From assembly GCF_027247405.1 (NCBI RefSeq), contig NZ_CP097463.1:4340001-4404000 (forward strand): 64,000 bases of DNA. Direction: 5' to 3'. The position numbers and the translations under genes are program-made. The first letter of the stretch is position 1. Each line of letters opens with the position of its first letter. The notes beneath the pieces are model-generated. The model made no database searches. It worked only from the letters and a program-made list of their open reading frames with translations, and had not been told where the DNA came from. Source of the stretch: Jatrophihabitans cynanchi. Its GTDB lineage: Bacteria; Actinomycetota; Actinomycetes; Mycobacteriales; Jatrophihabitantaceae. Below are positions 8,976 through 19,125 of this stretch, piece by piece.

Positions 8976-10042
8976 CGGCCGGCCTCCATCACGCAGACCA
9001 GGTTCTGTTGCAGCGCCGGGCCGCTGGTGGCGTGGCCCAGTGTGCGTCCGGCCGAGCCGTCCAGGATCCGGGCTGCCGCCTCGCCGATGCGGGTGAGGCC
9101 GCCGGCGAACATCGGGTTGCCGGCCAGGGCCCCGCCGGACGGGTTGACCTCCACGCCGTCGGGCAGCGCCAGGGCACGGCGAAGGATCAGCTCCTGGTGG
9201 CTGAACGGCGCGTGCAGTTCGGCCACCTCGATTCCGGTGCCACTCGCGGCGCCGGCCGAGGCCGCGGCCGCCTGGGTCGACGGCGACGAGGTGAGCTCGC
9301 GCGAGCCCAGGTGCGCGGACTCGATGCGGTGCGCGAAGCCGGTGATCAACGCCGGTCGTCCGGTCAGTTCGCGGGCCCGGTCGGCGCCGGCCAGCACGAT
9401 CGCCGCGGCGCCGTCGGTGACCGGCGCGCAGTCGTGTCTGCGCAGCGGGTCGGCGAGGTACGGCTGGGCGAGCAACTCGTCGGCGTCCTTGCTGCCGCGC
9501 AGTTGCGCCTTCGGGTTCGTCTCGGCCGCGCGCCTGCACCGCACCGCCACCTCGGCCATCTCACGCTCGGACCACAGCCCGGCGTCGATGCCCAGGCGCG
9601 CCTGCAGCCCGGCGATGCTGAGCGTGTCCGGCCACAGCGGGCCGACCGTGTACGGGTCCAGTTGCAGCGCGAGCGTGCGCCGCAGGTTGCCGGCCGAGGA
9701 CTTGCCGAAGCCGTACACCAGCGCGGTGTCGGCCTCGCCCATGCGGATCTTCAGCCACGCCTCGTACAGCGCCCAGGCGGCGTCGGCCTCCACGTGCGAC
9801 TCGGCCACCGGCGGGAAGGTGCCGACCGCGTCGAGCGCCGAGATGAACGAGAAGGCCCGGCCGGACAGGTAGTCCGAGGAGCCCGAGCACCAGAACCCGA
9901 TGTCCCGGTTGGTCAGCCCCGTTTCGGCGTAGAGCTGCTCGAACACCGGTACCAACTGCTCGACGCCGTTCGTGGTGCCGCTGCTGTGCCGTTCCTGGGG
10001 CGCCTGGGCGAAGGCGACGATCGCTACCTCTGCGCCTGTCAC
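8972..10042 (-). CDS. ltp4: lipid-transfer-protein-like aldolase, Ltp4-like
   Basis: This 356-residue thiolase-superfamily protein follows the DUF35 gene, in the order DUF35-ltp4-ltp3 seen for Rv3521-Rv3523. Its length is close to Rv3522 (354). The nucleophile region reads ESHVEADAAWALYEAW with no cysteine, and the C-terminal motif is GGALAGNPMFAGG instead of a GHP-containing loop, so the thiolase dyad is missing. It probably pairs with the DUF35 protein or with Ltp3 to cleave a beta-hydroxy side-chain CoA ester. GTG 10042 overlaps the upstream TGA. An ATG-type extension upstream is open but would lie inside the DUF35 gene. Confidence 0.84.
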   Translation of the reverse strand: MTGAEVAIVAFAQAPQERHSSGTTNGVEQLVPVFEQLYAETGLTNRDIGFWCSGSSDYLSGRAFSFISALDAVGTFPPVAESHVEADAAWALYEAWLKIRMGEADTALVYGFGKSSAGNLRRTLALQLDPYTVGPLWPDTLSIAGLQARLGIDAGLWSEREMAEVAVRCRRAAETNPKAQLRGSKDADELLAQPYLADPLRRHDCAPVTDGAAAIVLAGADRARELTGRPALITGFAHRIESAHLGSRELTSSPSTQAAAASAGAASGTGIEVAELHAPFSHQELILRRALALPDGVEVNPSGGALAGNPMFAGGLTRIGEAAARILDGSAGRTLGHATSGPALQQNLVCVMEAGR

Positions 10043-10998
10043 AGGTGCTCCCGGTAGGTCTCGTAGGGGGCGTCCGGCTCGCCGGTGGGTCGGAAGTACT
10101 CGATGTTCTGCAAGGTCGGTCCCCACTCCTCGCGCGGGCGCCAGGCCGCCTCGACCCGCAAGCCCATCCGGACCTCGCCGGCCTCACAGCCCAGGATCAG
10201 GTGCAGGAACGGGATGTCCGCGCCGTCCAGCAGGACGTACGCCGCCACGTACGGCGGGCTGATCCTCTGCCCGAGGAACGGCACGTTCACGATGCAGAAG
10301 GTGGTGACCACGCCGCGATCGGGCAGTTCCACGAGTTCGCCCGGTGGCACGCCGTCGGTGGGGCAGGCGCTGCGGGGCGGGATGTACACCTTGCGGCACA
10401 CCGGACAGCGCTGGCCGACGAGGCGTCCCTGCTCCAGGGCCTGCAGGTACACCGTCTCCTCGATCGACGCACTGTGCTCGATGCTCAGCCGTACCGGCGT
10501 CGTGATCATCGTGACGTCCGGGTGCGTCTCGGTCGCGGGCTGTTCGACGCGCGGCCGGTCGGCCGGTTCGAAGCACGCGATGTCGTGGATGGAACCGGAC
10601 GGGACGGCCGCCCAGCGTGCCCGCACTCGCAGACCGGTGCGCAACTCGGCGGGGGAGGCGACGTCGAGCGCATGCAGCATCGGCGTGTCCGCCCCGTCGA
10701 GGCGGATCAGCGCGAACGCGAACGGCCGGTCGAACGGCTGCCCCGGCAGCGGATCGGCCACCCAGGTCCAGCTGACGACCTCGCCCGCGTCGGCTACCGG
10801 CACCAGTTCGGTGAGCGGTGCCGCCGTGATCGGGTCGTATTCGGCGGGGGGCACCAGCACCCGGCCGTCCGACCCTCGCGTGCCGACGATGCGGCGGTGC
10901 GCCAGCGCGGTCATGAACGAGCCGAGCGTGGAACCCAGTGACCGGGTGTAGTCGAAGCTCAGCTCGATGGGGGCCACCAACGGTTCCACAGAGCTCAC
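10039..10998 (-). CDS. double DUF35 OB-fold protein, aldolase partner
   Basis: The 319-residue product contains two tandem DUF35-type halves (about 20-145 and 180-305). The second keeps the zinc ribbon Cys198, Cys201 and Cys212 (QRCPVCRKVYIPPRSACP); the first has lost the cysteines. DUF35 proteins such as ChsH2 bind and activate Ltp-type aldolases. It is the first gene of the ltp operon and its GTG start lies just downstream of the KstR-like box at 11007-11020. The gene corresponds in position to Rv3521. The start is uncertain: a second GTG lies three codons on, and no good ribosome site is visible. Confidence 0.83.
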   Translation of the reverse strand: MSSVEPLVAPIELSFDYTRSLGSTLGSFMTALAHRRIVGTRGSDGRVLVPPAEYDPITAAPLTELVPVADAGEVVSWTWVADPLPGQPFDRPFAFALIRLDGADTPMLHALDVASPAELRTGLRVRARWAAVPSGSIHDIACFEPADRPRVEQPATETHPDVTMITTPVRLSIEHSASIEETVYLQALEQGRLVGQRCPVCRKVYIPPRSACPTDGVPPGELVELPDRGVVTTFCIVNVPFLGQRISPPYVAAYVLLDGADIPFLHLILGCEAGEVRMGLRVEAAWRPREEWGPTLQNIEYFRPTGEPDAPYETYREHL

Positions 10999-11006
10999 CA
11001 CCGCAG

Positions 11007-11020
11007 TGAAACACGTTCTT
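11007..11020. promoter_or_regulatory. KstR-like operator of the ltp operon
   Basis: TGAAACACGTTCTT fits TNNAACNNGTTNNA except for the final base. It lies 9 bases before the DUF35 start, in the divergent region shared with the acyl-CoA synthetase gene at 11156. Confidence 0.68.
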
Positions 11021-11108
11021 GAAATTCCGACAAGACGGCTGCCGGTTCGTAGCGGGTACCGGTGAGAACCATGGGATCGCGCCATGCATCGTGGTGTTGT
11101 GAGAGAAC

Positions 11109-11122
11109 TAGTACACGTTCTA
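11109..11122. promoter_or_regulatory. KstR-like operator of fadD
   Basis: TAGTACACGTTCTA differs from TNNAACNNGTTNNA at one core base (TAC for AAC) and is framed by CTAG repeats. It lies 34 bases upstream of the GTG at 11156. Confidence 0.65.
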
Positions 11123-11155
11123 GATTGAAGCTCTGTTACAGACGAGGAGAGCGCC

Positions 11156-12691
11156 GTGCCCGAGATCGGACTGTGGAACATCGCGCGCGAGGAACCCGAC
11201 CGCGTGGCGCTGGTGGATCCCGACGAGCGCACCATCGGTTATGCCGAGCTCGCGGGCGCGGCCGACCGCTACGGAGCCGGTCTGCAGCAGCTCGGCCTGC
11301 GCCCCGGCGACTGCCTCGTGGTCATGTTGCCGAACGGCGCCGAACTCGTCGAGCTGTTCTTCGCCGCGATCGAGTGCGGCCTCTACATCGTCCCGATCAA
11401 CTGGCACCTGACCGGACCCGAGGTCGCCTACATCGTGCAGGACAGCGAGGCCAAGGCGTTCGTCGGCCACGCCCTGTTCGCGGACGCCGCCCGCGTCGCC
11501 GCCGCCGAGCTGCCCGCGCGGAGCCGGTTCGCGGTCGGCGAGATCGACGGCTTCCGCCCGCTGGCCGAGCTCGCCGTCGACGGCGTCCCCACCGAACGCA
11601 CCCAGGGCGCGCCGATGGTCTACACGTCCGGGACGACCGGCCGGCCGAAGGGGGTGAAGCGGCCGCTTCCCGGAACCGATCCGTACGACGTCCCGCTCGC
11701 CTCGCGCGGTTTCTTCGCCGGATTCGGCATCGCGGCGTTCGATGACAACGTGCACCTGTGCGGCTCGCCGCTGTATCACACCGCCGTGCTCAACTTCGTC
11801 ACCATCTCCGTGCAACTCGGACACACCGTCGTGCTGATGGGCCGGTTCGACGCCGAGCAGATGCTGCGCCTGATCGACAGGTACCGGGTCACGCACAGCC
11901 ACATGGTTCCGACGCAGTTCACCCGGCTGCTCGCGCTACCCGAAGCGGTGCGCGCCAAGTACGACGTGACCTCCCTGCGCACGATGATCCACGGCGCCGC
12001 CCCGTGCCCGAACGAGGTGAAGCACGCGATGCTCGACTGGTGGGGGCCGGTGGTCGTCGAGTACTACGCCGCAACCGAGGGTGGTGGCGCGACCATCTTC
12101 GCCGACGAGTGGTTGCGCAAGCCCGGGTCGGTCGGCAAGGCCTGGTCCTACTCGGTGATCAAGATCCTGGACGAGTCCGGCGCGGAACTGGCCCCGAACC
12201 AGCCCGGGCTGGTGTACCTGCAGATGGGCGGCTCGAGCTTCGCGTACCACAACAGCGAGGAGAAGACCCGCGAGTCACGGGTGGGGGAGCTGTTCACGGT
12301 CGGCGACATCGGCTACCTGGACGAGGACGGCTACCTGTTCCTCTGCGACCGCAAGAGCGACATGATCATCTCCGGCGGGGTGAACATCTACCCGGCCGAG
12401 ATCGAGGGCGAGCTGGTGATGCACCCCGCGGTCGCCGACGTGGCCGTCTTCGGCGTTCCGGACGAGGAGTGGGGTGAGGCGATCAAGGCGGTCGTGCAGC
12501 CCGCCGAGGGAGCCGTCCCGTCCGACGAGCTGACCGGGCAGATCATGGCGTTCGCGGCCGAGCGGCTGGCCAGGTACAAGCTGCCCAAGATCGTCGAGTA
12601 CGCCGACGAACTGCCCCGCGACGACAACGGCAAGCTGTACAAGCGCAAGCTGCGCGATGCCAGCTGGTCCGGGCGCGCGAGGGCCATCTGA
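11156..12691 (+). CDS. acyl-CoA synthetase (FadD family)
   Basis: This 511-residue ANL-superfamily ligase forms acyl-CoA from a carboxylic acid, ATP and CoA. The ATP-binding P-loop YTSGTTGRPKGV begins at residue 156. The YYAATEGG adenylate motif, GDIGYLDEDGYLFLCDRKSDMI hinge region and the C-terminal catalytic lysine segment DDNGKLYKRKL are all present. It is preceded by GAGGAGA and a KstR-like box, so it likely activates a steroid-derived acid; FadD4- or FadD13-like mycobacterial enzymes are possible relatives, but I cannot assign one. It is divergent from the ltp operon. Confidence 0.85.
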   Translation: MPEIGLWNIAREEPDRVALVDPDERTIGYAELAGAADRYGAGLQQLGLRPGDCLVVMLPNGAELVELFFAAIECGLYIVPINWHLTGPEVAYIVQDSEAKAFVGHALFADAARVAAAELPARSRFAVGEIDGFRPLAELAVDGVPTERTQGAPMVYTSGTTGRPKGVKRPLPGTDPYDVPLASRGFFAGFGIAAFDDNVHLCGSPLYHTAVLNFVTISVQLGHTVVLMGRFDAEQMLRLIDRYRVTHSHMVPTQFTRLLALPEAVRAKYDVTSLRTMIHGAAPCPNEVKHAMLDWWGPVVVEYYAATEGGGATIFADEWLRKPGSVGKAWSYSVIKILDESGAELAPNQPGLVYLQMGGSSFAYHNSEEKTRESRVGELFTVGDIGYLDEDGYLFLCDRKSDMIISGGVNIYPAEIEGELVMHPAVADVAVFGVPDEEWGEAIKAVVQPAEGAVPSDELTGQIMAFAAERLARYKLPKIVEYADELPRDDNGKLYKRKLRDASWSGRARAI

Positions 12692-12733
12692 CACGGACGA
12701 ACGCCGCGCCGCGCGATCTGGCATCGTGAGGGC

Positions 12734-13614
<881 letters not shown>

Positions 13615-13615
<1 letters not shown>

Positions 13616-15024
13616 TGGGCCTGATCGAGCACCACACCACGTTCCTGGCCGCACTGCGCGAGGCGGGCCTGGCGGTGTCGGTCGCCGAGGGGCTGGACGC
13701 GGTCACCGCCGTGCGCGCGGTCTCGCTCGCCGAGCGCGAGCAGGTGCGTGCCGCGTACGCCGCGACTGTCGTCAAACGCGAGGTCCACCGGCCGGTCTTC
13801 GACACCATCTTTGACGCGTACTTCCCCGCCCTGCGCGGGTTGGGGGAGGCGGTGCGCCGCAGTGACGGCAGCTCGGCCGAGCCGGAGCCGGTACGCGCCG
13901 TGCCCGCCCCGTGGCAGGTCGACGACCCGGTCCGGTTGCGGCTTCGCGAGGAGCTGCGCGACTACCTCGCCAGCGGTGACGAGCGGCTCGCGGCAAGCAT
14001 CGCGCGGGACGCGGTGAGCGCGTTCGGCGCGATGGCCGGACCGGTGGCCGGGCAGCCGTCGTGGTCGCGGCTGTCGGTGCTGAGCCGGCTCTCGCCGCAG
14101 ACGCTGCTCGCCGGGCTGCTGGCGCAACTGCTCGGCGGTCGTCCGGACGAGGAGTTCTCCGGGCGAGTGGTGCGCTCGATGATCGATGCGCGCATGCAGC
14201 GCTTCGAGCACCTGGTCGACGCCGACGTGCGGCGCCGGATCGCCGAGCAGCGCGGGCCGGATCACGTGGCGCGCTCGGCACGTCCGAGCATTGATCGGGT
14301 GTCCTTCGGTAGCGCCACCGCGGCGGAACTCGCGGCCTTGCGCCGGGAGGTGGCGCCGCTGGCCCGCCGGCTCGCGGCGCGGCTCGCGGTCGAGCAGCGC
14401 GCCGGCCGTCGCGGGCAACTGGACTTCCGGCGCACCATCCGCGGTTCGCTGTCGACCGGGGGCGTGCCGCTGACCACCGTGCACCGTCCCCGGCGGCCGG
14501 CCAAGGCGGACCTGGTGATCCTGGTGGACGTGAGCGAGTCGGTCCTCGCGTCGGCACGGTTCACGCTGATGCTGGTGCACGCGCTGCGCGAGCAGTTCTC
14601 CCGCGTGCGCACGTTCGCCTTCGTGGACGAGGTCGACGAGGTCACCCGCTACTTCGCGCCCGGCACCGACGTCACCGACGCGGTCGCGCGGCTGACCGAG
14701 CAGGCCCGGGTGACGTGGCTGCTCGGCCGCTCCGACTACGGCCGCGCGCTGCACCGGTTCGAGCAGAACTACGCCGACGCCGTCGGGCACCGCACCTCGT
14801 TGCTGATCCTCGGCGATGCACGGTCCAACTACGGCGACCTGGCCCTGCCGGTACTCACCCGCCTGGCGGACCGCGCCCACGCGGCGCACTGGCTGAACCC
14901 CGAGCGGCGCACCGCCTGGGACACCGGCGACTCCGCGGCCTCGCGTTACGACGCGGTGGTGCCGATGGTCGAGTGCCGCAACCTCGCCCAGCTCGCGGAC
15001 TTCGTCAAGGACCTGCGGCTGTAA
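13615..15024 (+). CDS. VWA-domain (CoxE-like) protein
   Basis: This 469-residue protein has an N-terminal helical region of the CoxE type and a C-terminal von Willebrand A domain (from about residue 298). Its MIDAS metal site is DVSES at 305-309, with the threonine and aspartate parts further on (FAFVDEVDE; LILGDARSNYGD). Its ATG shares one base with the MoxR stop (TGATG), so the two are translated together. The pair is a likely chaperone module for assembling or activating a metalloenzyme; which one is unknown. A strong nested hairpin follows its stop. Confidence 0.82.
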
Positions 15025-15030
15025 ACCCTT

Positions 15031-15100
15031 GCCGAGTGGCGAGTCAACCCGCCGAGTGGCGACATTTTGGCCGCCACTCGGCACCCCAGGTCGCCACTCG
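15031..15100. terminator. nested hairpin between converging genes
   Basis: GCCGAGTGGCG (15051-15061) pairs perfectly with CGCCACTCGGC (15072-15082). An outer copy, CGAGTGGCGA (15033-15042), pairs with TCGCCACTCG (15091-15100). The same 11-12-base word thus occurs four times, twice in each direction. It lies between the VWA gene and echA19, which converge, so a bidirectional terminator is the simplest reading. Confidence 0.7.
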
Positions 15101-15110
15101 CGGGGGCAGT

Positions 15111-15905
15111 TCAGCGGCCCTTGAACTGGGGCGTGCGCTTCTCGGCGAACGCGCGTGGCCCCTCCCGCGCGTCCTCGCTGCCGAACACGGCCATGCCGAT
15201 CTTCGCTTCGAGCGTGAACGCGTCGTTCTCCGGTAGCGCCTCGGTCTCGCGGATCGTGCGCAGGATCGCCTGCACCGCGATCGGCCCGTTCGCTGCGATC
15301 AGTCCCGCCAGCTCCAGCGCCAGCTCCAGCGCCGTCCCGTCCGGCACGACATGACCGATCAGGCCGATCTGCTTCGCCTCGGCAGCCCGGATGTGCCGGC
15401 CGGTCAGCAGCAGGTCGGCGGCGACGGTGTACGGGATCTGGCGCACGAGCCGCACCGCCGAACCGCCCATCGGGAACAGCCCCCAGCGTGGCTCGCTCAC
15501 GCCGAAGCGCGCGCCCTCGCCGGCCACCCGGATGTCGGTCGCCTGCAAGATCTCGGTGCCGCCGGCGATCGCGGCGCCCTCGACGGCGGCGATGAGCGGC
15601 TTGCTCAGCCGCCGGCCCTTGAGCAGCGACTCGATCCGCGACAGGTCGAGTCCGACGCTGTCACCGGGGTGCGCGGCGGTCATCGCCTTGAGGTCCGCGC
15701 CGGCGCAGAACGAGCCGCCCGCGCCGGTGAGGACAGCGGCGCGCAGCTGCGGGTCGGCGTCGACCTCGTCCCACGCCTGCGCCATCCGGGCGAGCATCGG
15801 GCCGGACAGCGCGTTCTTGACCTCGGGCCGGTTCATCGTGACCACCAGGACATGGCCGCGGCGTTCGACCAGACAGTGCTGGTCCTCGGGGGTGACTGTC
15901 GGCAT
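15111..15905 (-). CDS. echA19: enoyl-CoA hydratase, EchA19-like
   Basis: This 264-residue crotonase hydrates side-chain 2-enoyl-CoA intermediates of sterol beta-oxidation. It matches recalled Rv3516 (EchA19) along its length, for example [33 protein letters not shown] and [13 protein letters not shown], and it ends [17 protein letters not shown]. The oxyanion-hole region is [12 protein letters not shown] 15905 has AGGAGG 7-8 bases upstream. It is divergent from fadD19 as in M. tuberculosis (Rv3515c/Rv3516), with a KstR-like box between them. Confidence 0.92.
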   Translation of the reverse strand: MPTVTPEDQHCLVERRGHVLVVTMNRPEVKNALSGPMLARMAQAWDEVDADPQLRAAVLTGAGGSFCAGADLKAMTAAHPGDSVGLDLSRIESLLKGRRLSKPLIAAVEGAAIAGGTEILQATDIRVAGEGARFGVSEPRWGLFPMGGSAVRLVRQIPYTVAADLLLTGRHIRAAEAKQIGLIGHVVPDGTALELALELAGLIAANGPIAVQAILRTIRETEALPENDAFTLEAKIGMAVFGSEDAREGPRAFAEKRTPQFKGR

Positions 15906-15944
15906 CGGCGGCGACCTCCTGCGGCATCGGGGCTTGCACCGAAC

Positions 15945-15958
15945 GATAACAGGTTCTA
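15945..15958. promoter_or_regulatory. KstR-like operator between echA19 and fadD19
   Basis: GATAACAGGTTCTA fits TNNAACNNGTTNNA except for the first base. Its last two bases overlap the -10-like TAGTTT (15957-15962) that sits 7 bases before the fadD19 ATG, so binding would block a leaderless promoter. It could also serve echA19 on the other strand. Confidence 0.66.
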
Positions 15959-15969
15959 GTTTTTCCACC

Positions 15970-17595
15970 ATGGCGTACAACATCGCGGACCTGTTCGAGC
16001 ACGCGGTCGACCTGTTCCCGGAACGGCTGGCGGTCGCGTGCGGTGACGGCGAGCGGACGTACGCGGAGCTGGACCAGCGGGCGAACCGGCTCGCGCACCA
16101 CCTGGCCGCGCACGGCGTGGTGGCCGGTTCGCACGTGGGCATGTGCATGCGGAACCGGATCGAGGCCGTCGAGACGATGCTCGCGGTGTACAAGCTGCGC
16201 GCCGTGCTGATCAACATCAACTTCCGGTACACGGCGAGCGAGGTCCGCTACGTGCTGGACAACGCCGACGTGGTCGCCGTCCTGCACGAGCGGCAGTTCG
16301 CGCCGCAGGTCGACGTGGCCGTCGCCGGGACCCAGGTCGGCCACGTGGTCGCGGTCGCCGACGAATCGGACGCCCCTGCCGCCGGATGCGACTACGAGAC
16401 GGCGCTCGCCGAGGGCGGCGCCGAACGGGACTTCTGCGAGCGCAGTGGCGATGACCTGTACATCCTCTACACCGGCGGAACCACCGGCATGCCCAAGGGC
16501 GTCATGTGGCGGCACGAGGACGTCTGGCGCACGCTCGGCGGAGGCATCAACTTCGTCACCGGCGAGGCGCTGGACAGCGAATGGGCGCAGGCCGAGTCCG
16601 GCAACCTGACCGGCGGGCTGCGCCGCATCTGCCTGGCCCCGCTCATCCACGGCAACGCTCAGTGGGCGGCGCTGATGGCGCTGTTCGCGGGCGACACCGT
16701 GATCCTGCTGCCGCAGTTCGACGCAGCCGAGGTGTGGGCGACGGTGGAACGGCGCCAGGCAAACCTGATCGTCCTGATCGGCGACGCCATGGCGCGGCCG
16801 ATGATCGAGGCGTTCACGGCGGGACGTTACGACGTGTCCAGCCTGTTCGCCGTCAGCAGCAGCGCTGCGCTGTTCTCGCAGAGCGTCAAGAGCCAGTACC
16901 TCGAGGCACTGCCGAACGTCGTCATCACCGACGCGATCGGCTCGTCCGAAACCGGCTTCATGGGGCTCGGCCTGATCACCAAGGACAGCGAGCAGGGCGG
17001 GGGAGGCCCGCGGGTGAGCGCCGGCCGCGACACCATCGTGATCGGACTGGACGGCAAGCCGTTGCCGCCCGGGTCGGACGAGATCGGCCGGCTCGCCCGC
17101 GGCGGCCACATCCCGCTCGGCTACTACAAGGACCCGGCCAAGACAGCCGAGTTGTTCATCGAGGTCGACGGCACGCGCTACTCGGTGCCGGGCGACTTCG
17201 CCCGGCACGAGGCCGACGGCTCGATCACCCTGCTGGGCCGCGGCAACACCTGCGTGAACACCGGCGGCGAGAAGGTCTTCCCGGAGGAGGTGGAGGCAAC
17301 CCTGATGGCCCACCCGGACGTCTTCGACGTGCTCGTGGTCGGGGTGCCGGACGAGCGCCTGGGCCAGCGCGTCGCGGCGGTGATCGAACCGAGACCCGGC
17401 ACCGCACCGAGCGCCGAGGAGCTGATCACCCATGCGCGCAAGGAGATCGCGGGCTACAAGGTGCCGCGCAGCATCTGGCTCGTGGACCGCGTGCACCGGC
17501 TGGCGACCGGCAAGGCCGACTACCGCTGGGCGGCCGAGTACGCCACGGCGCACCCGGAGGAGGACGCATGCGCACAGCCGTCTGCGACCAGCTAG
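15970..17595 (+). CDS. fadD19: steroid side-chain acyl-CoA synthetase, FadD19-like
   Basis: This 541-residue ligase resembles Rv3515c (FadD19), the enzyme that loads CoA onto C24/C26 carboxylated steroid side chains and is needed for C24-branched sterols. The ATP loop [20 protein letters not shown] begins near residue 166. Other recalled matches are [45 protein letters not shown] and the C-terminal [14 protein letters not shown]. No ribosome site precedes ATG 15970. Instead TAGTTT lies 7 bases upstream, so the mRNA is probably leaderless and the longer open frame upstream is not used. Its 3' end overlaps the IpdC-like gene by 28 bases. Confidence 0.92.
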   Translation: MAYNIADLFEHAVDLFPERLAVACGDGERTYAELDQRANRLAHHLAAHGVVAGSHVGMCMRNRIEAVETMLAVYKLRAVLININFRYTASEVRYVLDNADVVAVLHERQFAPQVDVAVAGTQVGHVVAVADESDAPAAGCDYETALAEGGAERDFCERSGDDLYILYTGGTTGMPKGVMWRHEDVWRTLGGGINFVTGEALDSEWAQAESGNLTGGLRRICLAPLIHGNAQWAALMALFAGDTVILLPQFDAAEVWATVERRQANLIVLIGDAMARPMIEAFTAGRYDVSSLFAVSSSAALFSQSVKSQYLEALPNVVITDAIGSSETGFMGLGLITKDSEQGGGGPRVSAGRDTIVIGLDGKPLPPGSDEIGRLARGGHIPLGYYKDPAKTAELFIEVDGTRYSVPGDFARHEADGSITLLGRGNTCVNTGGEKVFPEEVEATLMAHPDVFDVLVVGVPDERLGQRVAAVIEPRPGTAPSAEELITHARKEIAGYKVPRSIWLVDRVHRLATGKADYRWAAEYATAHPEEDACAQPSATS

Positions 17596-18674
17596 GCATC
17601 CAGTACCCGATCTTCGGGTTCACCCCGTCCGAGCACGTCGCGGCAGCGATCAGCCGAGTCGGCGGCCTCGGCGTGCTGGGCTGCGTGCGCTTCAACGATG
17701 CCTCGGAGCTGGACGCGGCGCTGGACTATCTCGACGCGAACACCGAGGGTAGGCCGTACGGCGTGGACATCGTGATGCCGGCGAAGGTGCCCGACGAGGG
17801 CACCGCCGTCGACCTGTCGGCGCTGATCCCGCAGACGCATCGCGACTTCGTCCAGCAGACACTGCACAAGCTGGGGGTTCCGCCGCTGCCCGCCGACGGC
17901 GATCCCGGCCGTGAGGGTGTACTCGGCTGGCTGCACTCGGTCGCGCGCTCACACGTCGACGTGGCCCTCAAGCACCCGATCAAACTGATCGCGAACGCGC
18001 TCGGGTCGCCGCCCGAGGACGTCATCGACCTCGCGCACGCTGCCGGGGTGCCGGTGGCCGCGCTCGCCGGGAAGGCCGAGCACGCCCTGCGGCACGTGGA
18101 GAACGGGGTCGACGTCATCGTCGCCCAGGGGACCGAGGCCGGCGGGCACACCGGCGAGATCTCGACGATCGTGCTCACCCCGGAGATCGTCGACGCGGTG
18201 GGCGAGCGCGCGCACGTGCTCGCCGCCGGCGGCATCGGTTCCGGCCGGCAGATCGCGGCCGCCCTGTCACTCGGCGCGGCCGGGGTGTGGATGGGCTCGT
18301 ACTGGCTGACCACGTCGGAGTACCAGCTCGCCGGCCCGGCCGACGCGGTCAAGCAGGCGCTGGTCGCGGCCCATTCGGACCAGACCGTTCGCTCGCGGGT
18401 GTACAGCGGCAAGCCGGCGCGACTGTTGCGGACGAGGTGGACCGACGCATGGGACGAGCCGGGCGCGCCGGCGCCACTGCCGATGCCGCTGCAGAACCTG
18501 CTGGTGAACGAGGCGCACCAGCGGATCATGGCCTCGGGCGACCCGGAGGTGGTCGCGATGCCGGTCGGGCAGATCGTGGGCCGGATGAACGCGGTCCGTC
18601 CGGTCGCCGAGCTGGTCGCCGAACTGGTGGCCGAGTTCGACGAGACCCTCGCGCGGCTGGACAAGCTCAGATGA
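17568..18674 (+). CDS. ipdC: nitronate-monooxygenase-family flavoprotein, IpdC-like
   Basis: This 368-residue TIM-barrel flavoprotein belongs to the 2-nitropropane dioxygenase family. Segments such as PIFGFTPSEHVAAAIS, RPYGVDIVMPAKVP and GVLGWLHSVARSHVDVALKHP closely recall Rv3553 (IpdC), a reductase acting on ring C/D intermediates of steroid catabolism. The FMN phosphate loop is seen in AAGGIGSGRQIAAALSLGAA. It overlaps fadD19 by 28 bases and has GAGGAGG directly upstream of its ATG. It therefore couples a ring C/D function to a side-chain gene. A plain nitronate monooxygenase is the alternative. Confidence 0.78.
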   Translation: MRTAVCDQLGIQYPIFGFTPSEHVAAAISRVGGLGVLGCVRFNDASELDAALDYLDANTEGRPYGVDIVMPAKVPDEGTAVDLSALIPQTHRDFVQQTLHKLGVPPLPADGDPGREGVLGWLHSVARSHVDVALKHPIKLIANALGSPPEDVIDLAHAAGVPVAALAGKAEHALRHVENGVDVIVAQGTEAGGHTGEISTIVLTPEIVDAVGERAHVLAAGGIGSGRQIAAALSLGAAGVWMGSYWLTTSEYQLAGPADAVKQALVAAHSDQTVRSRVYSGKPARLLRTRWTDAWDEPGAPAPLPMPLQNLLVNEAHQRIMASGDPEVVAMPVGQIVGRMNAVRPVAELVAELVAEFDETLARLDKLR

Positions 18675-18702
18675 GCTGACCCACGGGTCTAGCGTGGGCG
18701 GC

Positions 18703-19125
18703 GTGATCAGCACGTGCGATCCCGCGCTGGTGAGCGGCGAGTGGTCGATAGACCGGGACCTCGCCGATCTGCGCGCCGGCCGGACCGGGCGGTTCGTCGG
18801 CACGCTCCATGTGGACGCCGACGGCGCCGGGTACTCCTGGCGCGAGCAGGGCGAGCTGACCTGGGGCGAGTACACCGGGACGGCCGGGCGGCTGCTGCGG
18901 TTGGCCAGGCACGAGGGCCAGTGGTGGATGTGCTTCGCCGATGGCGGGCTGTTCCACCCGTGGCGGCCGGGCGCCGAGGTCGTCCATCCGTGCGCTGCGG
19001 ATCTCTACCGTGGGACGGTCGTGATCGAGGGACCCGACCCGGCTCGCTTCGAGATCACCTGGGACGTCACCGGGCCGGCCAAGCGCCAGCGCATCGTCAG
19101 CCGGATGCGCCGTTCAGGCCGGTGA
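18703..19125 (+). CDS. DUF6314-type protein
   Basis: This 140-residue protein is rich in tryptophan and aromatic residues (GEWSIDRDLADLRAG, GTLHVDADGAGYSWREQGELTW, QWWMCFADGGLFHPW, ITWDVTGPAKRQRIVSRM). The pattern matches the DUF6314 family, a predicted beta-rich fold with no known function. GTG 18703 was preferred over GTG 18694 because it lies 7 bases after TAGCGT (18690-18695). It follows the IpdC-like gene by 28 bases and overlaps the converging fadE27 gene by 12 bases. Nothing shows whether it belongs to steroid metabolism. Confidence 0.68.
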   Translation: MISTCDPALVSGEWSIDRDLADLRAGRTGRFVGTLHVDADGAGYSWREQGELTWGEYTGTAGRLLRLARHEGQWWMCFADGGLFHPWRPGAEVVHPCAADLYRGTVVIEGPDPARFEITWDVTGPAKRQRIVSRMRRSGR

